Source of the DNA: Sternotherus odoratus
Lineage: Eukaryota; Chordata; Testudines; Kinosternidae
Assembly: GCA_032164245.1 (NCBI GenBank)
Contig: JAVMKO010000003.1
Location: forward strand, 70,130,390 to 70,194,389
Length of the DNA stretch: 64,000 nt
Reading direction: 5' to 3'
The notes under the pieces were generated by a model. That model saw nothing but the letters and a program-made list of their open reading frames with translations. It was not told where the DNA came from and did no database searches. Positions 10,241 through 21,868 of the stretch are shown in pieces. Made by a program: the position numbers and the translations under genes. Position 1 is the stretch's first letter; each line of letters begins with the position of its first letter.

Positions 10241-11010
10241 AGAAGAACAAGACCTTTGTGTGCATGGAAAGAGACTGGGACCAGGAAGTGGTGAAGGATT
10301 AGGGAGAGAGACAGTTTTCAGGAGCTGTGGTGGTAGTGAGAGACTAGGGGCTGGTCTTCACTACCAGGGGGATTGACTGCAGATACGCAAATTTCAGCTA
10401 TGTGAATCACGTAGCTGAAGTTTGCATATCTGCAGCCAACTTACCTGCCGTCCTCACGGCGGCGGCAGTCAGTGGCATGCTCCCCTGTCGACTCCAGCTT
10501 GCGCCTCCTGTCAAGCTGGAGTTCCGGAGTCGACGGGGGCGCCACGGGTGATCGATTTCTCACATCTTCACAAGACACGAGAAATCGATCGCCAAAAGAT
10601 CGATCGCTACCCGCTGATCCGACGGGTAGTGAAGACCAGCCCTAGGATGGACTAAGACTGACTGGGCACATAGATTGGGAAGGGGAGGGGGACTGTGAGG
10701 GCAAGGTGGTCATGGATATAAAGGCAGATACTGGGATGAGGAGCCTAAGGAGATTGACCTGACCTGGAAACCAAGGTTGAGGGAAGACTAGAACTCAGAT
10801 GCAAAGCTCCAAGGTAGAGACTAGGAGTGGTTGGGCAAATAAACATGGGCTAGGAAGAGGCATCTGGGGGGTGGAGACTGGGAATGGCTAAATCAGAAGA
10901 TTAGGAGTGAGATGAGAAGATGATAGAGGGGCCAAGACTGGGCTGAGCCCTTGGATGGGAAAAGACAGCACTGGGACAGAAACAGGCTGGAGAAGATGGG
11001 TCAGAAGAGA
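10241..11010. repeat. Degenerate GA-rich repeat block, interrupted by a MITE
   Basis: Loosely repeated words such as GAGACTGGGA, GGATTAGG and GACTAGGAG occur on both sides of the MITE at 10348-10642. This indicates an older purine-rich repetitive block of unknown class into which the MITE inserted. Confidence 0.35.
10348..10642. mobile_element. PIF/Harbinger-like MITE, 295 bp, TAG duplication
   Basis: The terminal inverted repeats are GGGCTGGTCTTCACTACC and GGTAGTGAAGACCAGCCC. They are flanked by 3-bp TAG (10345-10347 and 10643-10645), and a 3-bp duplication is the Harbinger habit. The interior holds nested inverted repeats, including a GTCGACTCC/GGAGTCGAC pair and ATCGATTTCTC/GAGAAATCGAT. 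Another copy of exactly 295 bp is at 54898-55192 and a degraded one is at 26366-26628. No transposase frame is present. Confidence 0.75.
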
Positions 11011-11906
11011 TCATAATTGTGGAGAATGGAAGAGTCTATGCTCACAGAGCACATTCACTTCCAGAACCGGGAATTTAAGCTATGCAACCATTCCTCTGCT
11101 GCCAGCAAATATTTGTGAAACTGGTTGTCAAAGTGTGTGTCTCATTTCCCCCAGCTACTAGTCCACACAGAGTGTGACAACTGCAACTTCGGTAAATTAC
11201 TCTGTTAGCTAAAGTAGTGGCAGGTATGTGCTGGGGATCTCATGATGTCAACTCTGTGGATGACCCATGTGGGTGTCAATATGAGGCCATGTGATGGAAC
11301 TTCTGTGTGTTTTTTCCAGGCTTCTTTATTCAAAACCTAGAAAATTACACATAAAATATACAACATTAAAAGAACATTATTAAGGTTGCAAAGTCAATCA
11401 CTCAAAAGTTAGGAAATGCCTGTATTCAGATTGTCTGTGCATTTGTGTTATGATACAGTCTTTAATTACATGACCACATACTATTTCCCCCTATGTTATT
11501 CAATGCTCAGGATGGATGGTGCTCTGGGGAGGAATCAGAATTGTGTAATAAAGGAAACGGTTTTCTGTAGGACCCCTGTATTATTTGTTACAGAATTTGG
11601 AAGATGTGTACTATTGGCAGGACTGAGCCAGGAGGGTAGACTAACCCAAAACTCAACTTCCACCCCCTCAACTTTGGGAGAGGAACTACTAAACCTATGG
11701 CTCCTCAGTTGAGTATTCAGTACAATGAAAGGGAAAACAGGTTTGGGAATGAGGTTAAAGATTAAAAACAAGGAATGCAGAGGGGGACTTCAGCAGAGAA
11801 CCCCCAGCATCCCCCATGACTCCTCAAAAGTGTCTAAGGAGTCACTGGACGCTGGTCAGAAGGTGTGATCAGATAATAAGGGACTGGAAATAGGCCCTAC
11901 GGTTGC
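11011..11906. other. Non-coding, nothing recognised
   Basis: Short overlapping open frames on both strands near 11416-11771 lack protein-like features, and no named repeat is seen. Confidence 0.3.
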
Positions 11907-11907
11907 A

Positions 11908-12672
11908 GAGCTGTCCTATCCAGTGCAAGAATATTTTGTGCCCTAGATGAAACTTCCACCTTGCTCCTCCCCTTCCCTCCCTCTGAAGCATTGCTTATTA
12001 TAAACTTTCAAAATACTTTTAAAAATCCACCCTTTTTAGTCACGTATACTTCCTTCCTTCATTCTTTCATATAAAAATTGACTACATTTTATTCTACCTT
12101 TAGAATATCCAATTATTATTAATAAAATTTATAAAATTAAAATTGTGGATATTCCATCATACAACTGACAATATCAATATGACAAATTTCAACAACCTAC
12201 ACACGTATAGTCGCACATAAACATATATATTCAAATATTTAACATACACACACAATTGACACAAAGTATTAGTGAAATGATGCAGTAGCACTTGCCAGAG
12301 TCTTAGATATGAAACAATTCAACAAAAATAGTTCGCATCAGTCGACAACCCCCCAAAACTAGTAAACCTAGCATTATAAACAGCCTGTGAGAACAGGTAA
12401 TATCTGCACGCAATGAGAAAAATGACATCATTGCCACTTTGTACCATAGTGAAGCAGTATGTTTGTGTCCACAACGCAGAGCTGGCATAGGATATAGCTG
12501 TAATGTACGAGAAAATGACAAGTTAAAATGCACATTCAACGTTTCTCTTTTCTTTATTCATTCGTTTTCCAGCAATAGTGTAAAAGAAAATTTGGGGCAC
12601 TGCTTTTTGGCACCCCCAAATCTTGGCACACTAGGCGGCCACCTATTTCGCCTAGCAGTTACACCAGCTCTT
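11908..12672. mobile_element. Old DNA-transposon-like repeat
   Basis: The left end reads AGAGCTGTCCTATCCAGTGC and the right end, read as reverse complement, AGAGCTGGTGTAACTGCTAG. The shared AGAGCTG termini, the GGCGGCC/CTAGGC words near 12634-12650 and the AT-rich middle look like an old non-autonomous DNA transposon of turtles. Target duplications were not found, so class and ends are uncertain. Confidence 0.4.
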
Positions 12673-13920
12673 ACTCCTCCTGATCCGATGATGGATGGCC
12701 ATCTTGCCAGCAACAGAAGAAGGTTGATGAGGGGTTCTGTGACTTTGTGTGGCCATGGATGAGGGGTGCAAGAATTAGGGGTGGAGAAGATGTGCAGCCA
12801 GAATCTCAGAAAGAGGTCCTGGAGGAGCCAGAAAAGGCATGCCAAGGTCTCCTCACTGCAAAAGGGACAGTTCATAGACTGCACCAGCTATGTGCCTGTG
12901 CTCACAGCTCCATGGCGGAGCCACCAATTAATATCTGCAGTGGGCTATGGAACCAGTGTAGAGTACAGACTGGCCCACTGGGCTTCCTCACCCTCCACTG
13001 ATGTTGACAGATGCCAACACTTGGTGTTGGGGCAGGTCACAAGGATGAGGAGGTTGATGGTATGAATCACCAATGCATACAGATGTTCTTGGCAGACAGT
13101 TCAGAGGCTGACTGGCTGGATGTCATGCAACTGACTCAGGTGGCATATTGTAGATGGCCAGGGGAGCTCACAGGGCACGGGCCAACCAAGTATCAAGTGT
13201 GAACTCCTTCAGAACTATAACAGCCGTAACGAGGAGTCACCAACAGTCCATGCAGCATAGAGATACAATTTTATCCTCTTAGGGAATTTTATCCCTTTCC
13301 CCCCCAGAATTCAAGCTGATGGGGCGAACACCCCCCCCCCCTCCTCTTTGTGGGCGAGGAAGAAGTGCAATTAATAAAGTGTTCTTTGATGTTTCACAAT
13401 GTCTCATTTGATTTCAGTGGGCCTTCTTGGGGGGGCAGGACCTAATACTTTCTGTAGGAAGTCCGCATTTTGCATTAATTAATGGTTCTTTCCTGTTTGA
13501 TGACTTACACATTTAGAGAGGATTACAATGCTGACACTTAATATCACCTTATAACATAGGGTACAGATATTAGAAGTAAGATCAATACATGCAGCATCCT
13601 ACAAGTGTTTCATAAAGACTAAATACATTTTTATAACTTTAATACCTATCTTAACAATGCTAACTCACCAGTGAGCCAGACTGGTCTCCAGTTATGTATT
13701 TGTTGGTGTTCAGTTGGGACCAAGAAGCCTTGGCATGACCTGGTACCTGGTCTGCCAGTGTCACAAATCCATATGCATAAATGGGGTTGAATTAAGATAA
13801 ATCTTAAATCTGGCATTTCCTAAATGCAGAATGCTTCTTTCAACATAGCTTTTGGTGTATAATTTATAAAGTGTCTGTCATTTGAAATTTAGTTCTGTGA
13901 GTTATGCTGTGCTCTCAATT
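12673..13920. other. Non-coding; C-run near 13330
   Basis: Several short overlapping frames at 12747-13202 do not resemble known proteins. A C-rich run lies at about 13330-13341. No transposon is named. Confidence 0.3.
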
Positions 13921-14066
13921 CCCATTGACTTCAATGGGATTTGAAGTTGCTGAGCAGCATGCAGAAGAGAGTCAGCATCTTGCAGGATTATGAACTCTTT
14001 AGGGCATTCCTATTTGTTTGTGAAGCACCAGGCACACTTTTGAAGCTATGTAAATATGAATTAGTA
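13921..14066 (+). repeat. Ancient dispersed repeat with palindromic core, then LINE-like tail
   Basis: CCCATTGACTTCAATGGG at 13921-13938 is the near-palindromic core found at several places in this window. GAAGCACCAGGCACAC and GCTATGTAAATATGAA at about 14022-14060 resemble the 3' tail of ancient L3/MIR-type repeats. Confidence 0.4.
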
Positions 14067-14977
14067 TTTGTGCTTTAATATGCACCTTCTTCACAGCCTG
14101 TTTACTATTCGATATGTCAGGAAGCATGTTGGTAGAACTATGACATCATCAAAATTTACATAGCAACAGTTTTATCTCATAAATTTAAGATTAGAAGTTA
14201 ACTGCAACTGAAGCAGGCAAAGCTGCAAAAGCCCATACAAAAGATGAAGAATATGAAAATATTGGTGAAGTGTCGGGGGGTTTATACCTGTCTTCTCTCT
14301 TCAAGTTTATCAAACCTCTGTGTTACTTCTACTAAAATCAAAAGAGTATTTAAGGAAATAGAAACTATTGTGCAGATTTCTTCTTCCTTTCAACATTAGG
14401 AGATTTATAGATCAAACTTCCATGAGTTATAAGTGGGAGTTATACACATGCTGTAATGCTCATAGGGACATATATAATATATTTTATTACCAATAAGCTC
14501 TTGGCTTTGACAGCTGACTCTGGAAAATCAGGCTTTAAATTTAGGCCTATCATAGACCTAGACCCTTAATTGGTTGCCAGAACTTCAAGGGATGGTGAAA
14601 GATCTACATTCTGGAGTGGTCTGTTCCTCAGAAGTTTGTTGGGGGCTCATTTTATAACTAACTCTGCAAGGCTCACTATTCACTGCAAGAATCTGTCGAA
14701 TCTCCACCCTTGACACATCTGAAGTCACTTCTTCACTCTTGATAGTTGCCAAATTATTATTTTTATGCATTTAAAAATATTCAGGGGGAGGATAGACATC
14801 TCTGTTTTCAGATGCCAGTGGAGGTGGGAGAGTTTAAATCGTGGTTTATAAGTGCTATGGGGTGGAAGTTTTTGCTTGTGTCTGTAACTTTTTTTTACTA
14901 GATAGCTTCACCAGAGTGACCTTTCCTATTTTCTAACTCAGAACAAATATTGAAAAAATAGAAAAGTGTGACTATTC
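14067..14977. other. Non-coding, nothing recognised
   Basis: This is AT-rich, unique-looking sequence. Confidence 0.3.
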
Positions 14978-14999
14978 TTGCTGAATGGAGTAATAAACT

Positions 15000-15384
15000 T
15001 TTTTTTCTGGATTAAGTGTTCAGAGGTTTTCAAAGGAACAACGTCAACCAAAAAATGGTCCAGTTATTTGCAGACTCATGTTCCAGTGAACTTGAAAAAG
15101 CAGAGATTCCACAATGGGATCTACAGACCAAGGGGCTACCAAGCCTTTGTGAAGGAAACATTGAATTTCTATATGTGCATGCTGGGTGATACATTTCTCA
15201 TTGATATTGGTACATCTCGTAATCTATTTACCATTGTAGCCCACATATGCAGTCTCTATGTATTATGTGAGCCTCATCTACACAATATATATACTAACCA
15301 TATGGCCCTCGCAATGTCACATGGGCTGAAACTGTGTGCTGATTGGCCACAAGTATCCTACAAGCTCTGGGTTGAGAATCACTG
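15000..15384. mobile_element. Probable hAT-Charlie-like relic
   Basis: The right end GGGTTGAGAATCACTG is the reverse complement of the Charlie/MER5-type terminus CAGTGATTCTCAACCC. The preceding CTGATTGGCCACAAG fits such a right end. The left boundary is not determined. A 149-codon plus-strand open frame (14978-15427) lies across it, has no recognised domain, and is about what chance would allow once or so in a window this size. Confidence 0.4.
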
Positions 15385-15711
15385 GGAAAGTTACATAAGA
15401 GGGCTACTATTTGTTCCCATCTATTAAAAAGTACTTATATTTTTAGCAGACCTTGCTATAATGAATCCAAACAAGTCAAAACACCCACAATCACCTAGTA
15501 TATCAAACCTATGCTGCATTTCGCATGTGGACACATCAGAGATAAAACTGGACTGATGTTATATCTGCCCTGCGAAAAAAATGTATGCTCTTAACTCAGA
15601 GTTAGCTAACTCAGGTACAAACAGGGCGGCTCACCTTTTAACGTGAGTTAAAGCCCATAGGAGAGCCTGGAATTGGAGTTGAACTCGAACAGCTAACCTG
15701 AGATTCTCTCT
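15385..15711. other. Non-coding, nothing recognised
   Basis: The CTCAGAGTTAGCTAACTC area near 15595 is locally palindromic and may be a MITE remnant. No family is assigned. Confidence 0.25.
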
Positions 15712-15830
15712 CTTTCCTGATTTTGTAGTTTGAATTTAGATTTTAATAATATCCGTGACTTTTCCCCTCTGAATTCATATACTGTTATTCTGAACAAAGT
15801 GTCATCACATTGTATTATACTGTCCTGTCT
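15712..15830 (+). repeat. Copy 1 of a ~115-bp dispersed repeat
   Basis: It begins CTTTCCTGATTTTGTAGTTT and runs through GACTTTTCCCCTCTGA to ACATTGTATTATACT. The same order and words recur at 16792-16905 with mostly single-base differences. The family is unknown. Confidence 0.7.
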
Positions 15831-16791
15831 TCACTGCTATTTTAACCCAACTTCAAATGAATCTAGTATTAACAGCACAACCTGTATTGGTAGTGTAGAC
15901 ATACCAATAGAGAAGCTGGTTTCTGGAAAACAGTGCCTGTCTTTGAAGTGATATTATTTCTCCAAAGCCCTTAAAACATATTCTGTCCTTTTGTACATTT
16001 TCTATTGATCTGTATGTAGTCACAGTACTGATACAGTGATACAATGATACAGAGATAAAATAAGTCCATATTTAGCTCTAATTAAATATCTATAGTTAAC
16101 ATGTACATGTGCAAATTAGACTCAGGTCTTAGGTTTCATGCCTGTCAATCTGGCCCTTGGATCTACAAAGGATCTACTAATAGTACAGAAATCTTCACAA
16201 GTGTAAGTTGGCTGTTGATTATACTTTGAATCAGGAGACGAATAGATCACTTTAGTTAACATTAATAACCTTTACACAAAATCAGAACCATTTCTATTTT
16301 CCACAAGTATTCTTATCTAATAGTACAGAGACACATTTTATATCCTTCATACTTTGGTGTTGTCACTCAAATACACCATTTAACCCCCTATTCTTTAAAT
16401 CAACTATAGTAGGATCCTATTATGTTGAACACTGGGAAATTGAATTGCTTTTACAGTGACGCCACAGAAGAGAGATGAACATTTAATATAATTCAAATAC
16501 TTAAAATATGCATTCTCTAGAAATAGTATTTTTGTACTATGCCAACATTTCAGGAAATTGTCTAGATAAAAATAGTAGAGACCCTATTTAAGTCAGGAAA
16601 CTTTATTCAAGCAAATGTCTAAAAATATTGATGTAACACATTATTTTTCATAATCACTAACAAATATAGGCATGGTTTTCCTAATGAGTAAAGCATACAG
16701 GGTCTATGAGCATAGAGAGCTTTGTGTTAGCAACCTGATACCCTGCCAGACAAAATTTCTTTGACACTTTCCAGTAAAGAGAAGATTTTCT
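15831..16791. other. Non-coding, nothing recognised
   Basis: This is AT-rich sequence without named repeats. Confidence 0.3.
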
Positions 16792-16905
16792 CTCCTGATT
16801 TTGTAGTTTGAATTTAGATTTTAATAGTATCTGTGACTTTTCCCCTCTGAGCTCATACACTGTTTTTCTGAACACAATATTGTTACATTGTATTCTACTT
16901 TAATT
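16792..16905 (+). repeat. Copy 2 of a ~115-bp dispersed repeat
   Basis: It matches 15712-15830 from CTCCTGATTTTGTAGTTTGA to ACATTGTATTCTACT with a handful of substitutions. The two copies lie in direct orientation 1.08 kb apart. Confidence 0.7.
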
Positions 16906-17184
16906 TCAGAGCAGTTACAGTGTGTTTTTTCTTTTCACTATATAATTACCACTAATTCATACACTAGGAAGAGTAACCACTGATTTAGTTACTGCTGCTT
17001 TAATATTCTTCTTGTCATATATGCTTTTGGAACCCATTATATATTAACTGCATTCTATTTACTCAAGAATTATTCTCAGTCATGTAGTGAACTTTCTGGT
17101 TACATGAATTAGCAGTTATCACAGGTATAAAAAATAAAGCCATAATCACAGTTTAATTACAACGTAACTATGCTGTAATCACAG
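16906..17184. other. Non-coding, nothing recognised
   Basis: This is AT-rich sequence just left of the Tigger-like MITE. Confidence 0.3.
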
Positions 17185-17186
17185 TA

Positions 17187-17524
17187 CAGTAAAACCTCGA
17201 TTTAACGGACCTCGATTTAACGGACTTCGGATGCAACGGACAAAATTTCTGAGCAAGTCTGATGCATTCCTGATCCATTTCTGGCAGGCTGGCTGCCGGC
17301 TCCCGGCTGCCGCCCGGGTCCAGGCAGCGGGCGGGCTGGCTGCCGGCTCCCGGCTGCCGCCCGGGTCCAGGCAGCAGGCGGGCTGCGGAGCTGTCGCCCC
17401 CGACCCTGTGGGAGGCGGGCTGCTGCTATGACAGCTCATTTTTTTATTATTATTAAATAACGGACTTTTTGATTTAACGGACACCCCCTCGCCCGAATTA
17501 GTCCGTTAAATGGAGGTTTTACTG
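17187..17524. mobile_element. Second pogo/Tigger-like MITE, 338 bp, TA duplication
   Basis: The termini CAGTAAAACCTCGATTTAAC and GGAGGTTTTACTG are flanked by TA (17185-17186 and 17525-17526). The outer ~65 bp on each side match 3875-4587, including GGATGCAACGGACAAAATTTC on the left and CACCCCCTCGCCCGAATTAG on the right. The GC-rich interior differs: two units of 47 bp starting at 17287 and 17334 built on GGCTGGCTGCCGGCTCCC. The termini are thus conserved while the interior is a separate GC-rich tandem. Confidence 0.8.
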
Positions 17525-17526
17525 TA

Positions 17527-17977
17527 CCCTTATTATAAAGTATGATCCTACATGCAGCGTAAAGTGATCTTCTGCAATGTGGAATCTTAACAGATTCGCT
17601 CCCCCCCCCCCCCACCTCCCTTGAATTGGTCCCTATAGGTTAGTCATTCAATCTTCCTCTTCACATATATAAATACATCACCAAGGATCTGGGTTCAATC
17701 CCTTAGTATTCAGGACAAAGCAGTCCCCTAAATTCGTAATTAAGAATCACTGATAACTTCATGAACTCTCCAATTTAGAACCCCGTAGAACATTTTGAAG
17801 ATTATATTCAATTTCTGGAAGAGAAAAAGCCTTAGAATAATTTCCCATGGGGACACAATGGTAGTAAATGTTTTCACATGGGCTGTATTATAATGAGAAT
17901 GCTATCACAACTATAGTTAAGAACTGGACTAAAAGTTAGTAGTTGTTTATATGCTCTAGTTGAGTATACAGCCTATG
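17527..17977. other. Non-coding with a C-run
   Basis: There is a C homopolymer at about 17601-17614. No gene or named repeat is seen. Confidence 0.3.
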
Positions 17978-18046
17978 TTATGCAGCAGTTCAAATCAGAT
18001 GATCCCAATGATCCCTTCTTGCCTTAAAATCTATGAATCTAAGATT
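17978..18046 (+). repeat. CR1 LINE 3' end
   Basis: The stretch CAGATGATCCCAATGATCCC, TTCTTGCCTTAAAATCTATG and AATCTAAG is the CR1 3' terminus with its short tail repeat. The copy is 5'-truncated. Confidence 0.65.
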
Positions 18047-18437
18047 GCCTAAGCTTGTCCATTCTAAAACCCCATCTTCAGCTGTTCGTAATTTACTGAA
18101 AATTTTACTTTTCAGGGCTGAAATTTTCCAGATCTAGCGTGAAATATCAATGTCTGTTTAAGTCAATGGCAACCAAGACCTCACTCATGTTTTCCACCCA
18201 TAGAGGAAATTTTGTTTTTGAAAATGTGAACAAAAACAATCCAGCCAATCCTGGATATGAAGAGAGAGGAATGGGGGAGGGAAAACACATTTACTCCATA
18301 TTCTTTAACAAACAAACAAAAATCTTGTCTTTTTTTTTAAAGAGTTCTATCACTAAGCAGCTGTAGGTAGTGGTAATGTTGAATGGAAATGGAGCTCTCA
18401 TACTATATGGATTAATCGTATAAAATTTTTCTCCAAA
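18047..18437. other. Non-coding, nothing recognised
   Basis: No repeat is named. The two short open frames here (one per strand) have no domain-like content. Confidence 0.3.
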
Positions 18438-18439
18438 TA

Positions 18440-18559
18440 GGGTGACCACATGTCCCAATTTTATAGGGACAGCCCTGATATTCAGGGCCTTTTCTTTCAT
18501 AAGCACCTATTACTCCCCAACCTCTGTCCCGATTTTTCACACTTTCTGTCTGGTCACCC
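18440..18559. mobile_element. 120-bp MITE with GGGTGACCA termini and TA duplication
   Basis: The element begins GGGTGACCACATGTCCC and ends TCTGGTCACCC. It is flanked by TA (18438-18439 and 18560-18561). Inside, GTCCCAATTTTATAGGGAC is a small palindrome. This compact element occurs widely in turtle genomes. Its autonomous partner is not evident here. Confidence 0.7.
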
Positions 18560-18561
18560 TA

Positions 18562-20590
18562 TCTCCAAAGTCTTGTGCAATGTGTTGGCAAGTGAATCAG
18601 GTAAGACTTACAGGGCATCCTTTCACTAATTCACTATGCATTTAGTTATTAGCTGGCTTTTATGGAACATGTGTTATATACACATAACTATAAAATTGTA
18701 TTTGAAAAATAGTAGTGGTCATGGTTTTTAAGACTATCATAATAGATATTCACATGCTGGCAGGGTTAAGATTACACCAGCAAATTTAATCTTTCCTTTT
18801 CCTAATTTTTGAATGATCACATAATCTTAGCATTGGCTTAAAATACTATTTCTTTTTTTTTTTTTGATGGAATAATTTTTCCACATCCTATATTAAATAC
18901 AAGAAAAATATCAACCTAATTAAAATCAGTGTTTATTTTGGGAATGAACTTGTTTGTAAACAAAAACAACCAGTGCCAAAGTTTTGGAATAGTTTATTAA
19001 AACAATTGTTAATGTTGCACTCCTGCTCTTGTACACAATAATATACATTAACTATATCACCAAGTTTATTTTTTGTTTAGTCCAAAATCTCCTTTGTAGC
19101 TTAACCTACTTGTGTTTCACAATGAGATAACTATTTTCATGCCTAATTTAAATATGCATTTTAAAAAGCGTAAATTTTGCTGATTCATTTCAAAACAAAA
19201 TTGATAGTCCCATCCCAAACAAAGTTGACAGGCAGATGAGTCAGATCACTGCCACTCTGGCACCAGATTGCAAAGTGCTTTTAAATATTCCCACATTATG
19301 TACACCATTTCCCTAAAGAGCACCATCTCTCAACATGAGGGTTGTAGAGCTGAAGTGTGGGAGTTCTGGATGATATAGTGCAAATATGGAGAATACTCCA
19401 TCCCTGTTAATTTATTATGCCTGAATGGACTTAATGAATGATGACAAATAGGTCTTTTTCATCCACACAACACTTACCATTAAAATTTGAATGGGTTCTG
19501 CATGAATGTCACGAGTAGCAAGTTTAATTACACAAAAGCCAATGGAGTTGTGTGTTGTGAATTTAATATGGAACATAGTCGAAAATGTGCTAGACTACCA
19601 CCCTAAGCCTGCATAGTAAAATATCAAAGGCGAAGCACACAAGTCTGCATGTTAAGAGTAAATGTATGCAAAAGTTGATGTGTCCTCTGAAAAGAAATTA
19701 AAATTAACTTTTACTGAAAAAGGGAATGGACAAAAATTGAGACTCTCTTTCCTTTCTCCTTGGGGTCAGCCTTATTGCTGCCATTATAAATGTGCAGAGA
19801 ATTCATTTTGTACAATGGGCAAAAGTCTTAGCTGATGCAACTCCATTGAAATCAAAGGAGTTAGTCCAGGGATGAATTTGGCCCAGAGTGCTTTACGTTT
19901 TCATTTATGGATGCCTACATTGAAGCTCTGATCACATATTTAATACAATATCACTCTGTTGAAAGAAAAGTGACAATTATTAACAGTGTCCATTCAGTAA
20001 TAGTCTTTATATACAGCTTCAAATTTATAAACTATGGTAAAATATGTATAATTATTAGCACTGGACATGCATTTAGGGGTACTTGATATCTGTCATACAT
20101 CAATAGGTCTAAATGGAAGTGGATCAAAGGTGCATAAAAGATTTCCTTTGGTAAAGCATGCTTACTATACATTTATTTGATTAGATTAAGTGTGATATAA
20201 TTCTTACAGTAGTGCATCCCAGAAGGAAGTAAAAATTAACATAAGTAATGCAATAAAGCCATCTAAGAAAATAAAATTACACTGAGCTGTACTATGGAAC
20301 AAAAAATAAATAAAACTCAATTAAGTTTCTGTGAAATATAATTACAGATTCTGTATTCATGCATGGCAACATTTCTTCATATTTTAACTACATGTATTGA
20401 TTTTCTTTACATATCTAACAGTTGAAAGCCAAAGTTCTTTTTTTTTTTTTGGTAGCTAAAAAGAGATTCCTACAAGAATTATGTATTTAAAGTGTTTAAA
20501 GCTATTTCAGTCCTCTATTTATTGTCTTAATGAGTAATCAACTTTTCACAGAAACGAGTACACCAATGAGCTTTGTCCCACACAACTTAG
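18562..20590. other. Unique-looking AT-rich sequence, nothing recognised
   Basis: It contains T-runs at about 18852 and 20439 and the near-palindromic TCCATTGAAATCAAAGG at 19842-19858. It is otherwise free of recognisable transposons, which makes it one of the cleaner unique stretches of the window. Confidence 0.3.
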
Positions 20591-20591
20591 T

Positions 20592-20810
20592 CTATGTGGC
20601 ATTGGTCTGCAATGACTTATGCACATGCTTAGATTTACACCATGAGGGGTCCTCTTGAAGAGCTATTGAGTTTAAGGCTTTTTCTGCTGCTCCTGCAGGT
20701 TGTTCTCTCAGATTATCACCACTCACTTCATATGTACTCTTCATCACAAGGTACAAAAATGATATTTGGGAAATAATAGCAAAAAATACAAGAAAATAAA
20801 ATTTTGTCAT
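20592..20810 (-). CDS. Hypothetical 72-residue reading frame with an N-terminal hydrophobic segment (doubtful)
   Basis: I do not recognise this product. Residues 4-22 are strongly hydrophobic (FYLLPV-type residues with aromatic-rich composition), with a lysine before them and a lysine after, which would suit a signal anchor or uncleaved signal peptide. The rest is polar, ending in a lysine/histidine-rich stretch. The start codon has A at -3. It lies in repeat-free sequence, which is why it is listed. It could be a chance frame: 72 codons are not statistically unusual here. It could also be the first coding exon of a minus-strand gene, but I see no convincing donor or acceptor next to it. Confidence 0.15.
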   Translation of the reverse strand: MTKFYFLVFFAIISQISFLYLVMKSTYEVSGDNLREQPAGAAEKALNSIALQEDPSWCKSKHVHKSLQTNAT

Positions 20811-21858
20811 TGTCTTAATACTGTATTCTGCTGTAACAATATGTCTCCTACAGAGCTTCAGTATTCCATCACTTTTGATTATGGGGCTATCCAGAGGGAC
20901 CAGTAGAACTGGTCAAAACATTTTTGATTGAAGAGTTTACCATCAAAAAATGCTGTTTCCATTAAATTGAAATGTTTCATGGGAACATATTGATTTTGAA
21001 ATAAAAGATTTTAAATTATTTATTTTGCTTTTCTCTTTATATTTCATACTGCAGTATGTTATTTTTAATATTAAATTTTCTGTATATGCTAGTTAATGTT
21101 TTATATTTATCAATTTAATATTATGTTTCAACATTATTGACCTAAAATATTTTGATGTGTGCTTTGATGTTTCTGAATTGAAATATTTCAGAATTTCTTT
21201 CTGCTAAATATTTTGACATTTGTCCTGATTTAGGATGAAAAGAAATTTTGAAATATCTAAATTTCCTGTGGGACAGAAATTCCATTTTCCAACAAGTTCT
21301 AGTGATAAGTGATAAAACTAGAAAAGGCCAATTAAATGCTAAGAGGATAGTTGATCAACATTTTAATATTAAAAGGTCATACTCCCCAAAAGACTTGAAA
21401 CTACTTATGAGAACCAACACATGTTCATATGAAACAATTATCTATGCATCGACTAGATGGATTTTATGGTGTTTACAATCAAGACAATGGTCCAGAATCT
21501 TCCCTCCATTTATTTATTTTCCACAGCACCAAGAAACCAGCTTCTTTGCTGCAAATATTGTTTGAAGCGAGTGAGTAAAAGGATATTAAGTCAATGGGGC
21601 ATACCTTGCCTTCTTCTGTTTTCATCACAACCCCCGTGCAGAATCTTTGCACGTCTCATGCTTTGCAAATCTGGGAATTGCTTTCTTCAGCATTATTCCC
21701 CTATAAACTTGCAAGGTTATCCCACATCAGATAATGCTGACAAAGAATGCTTTGATTTTGTCCACATGCTACTTTGAGTATGAATCAACCTTCCTTCTTC
21801 ATTACCTTCTGGTATAGGGAGGAAAGTCGTTCTACTTCCCCTCTTTCCTGATTCACTG
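20811..21858. other. Non-coding, nothing recognised
   Basis: This is AT-rich sequence. Two overlapping plus-strand frames of ~105 codons (21248-21777) have no domain-like features. Confidence 0.3.
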
Positions 21859-21868
21859 TTCCATTTCA

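Noticed and set aside
12747..13202. Cluster of overlapping short frames as a possible small gene
   Set aside because: The frames overlap on both strands, none has domain-like content, and no splice or promoter signals support them.
14978..15427. 149-codon plus-strand frame
   Set aside because: It overlaps a hAT-like relic and has no recognised motif. About one frame of this length is expected by chance among the ATG codons of a window this size.
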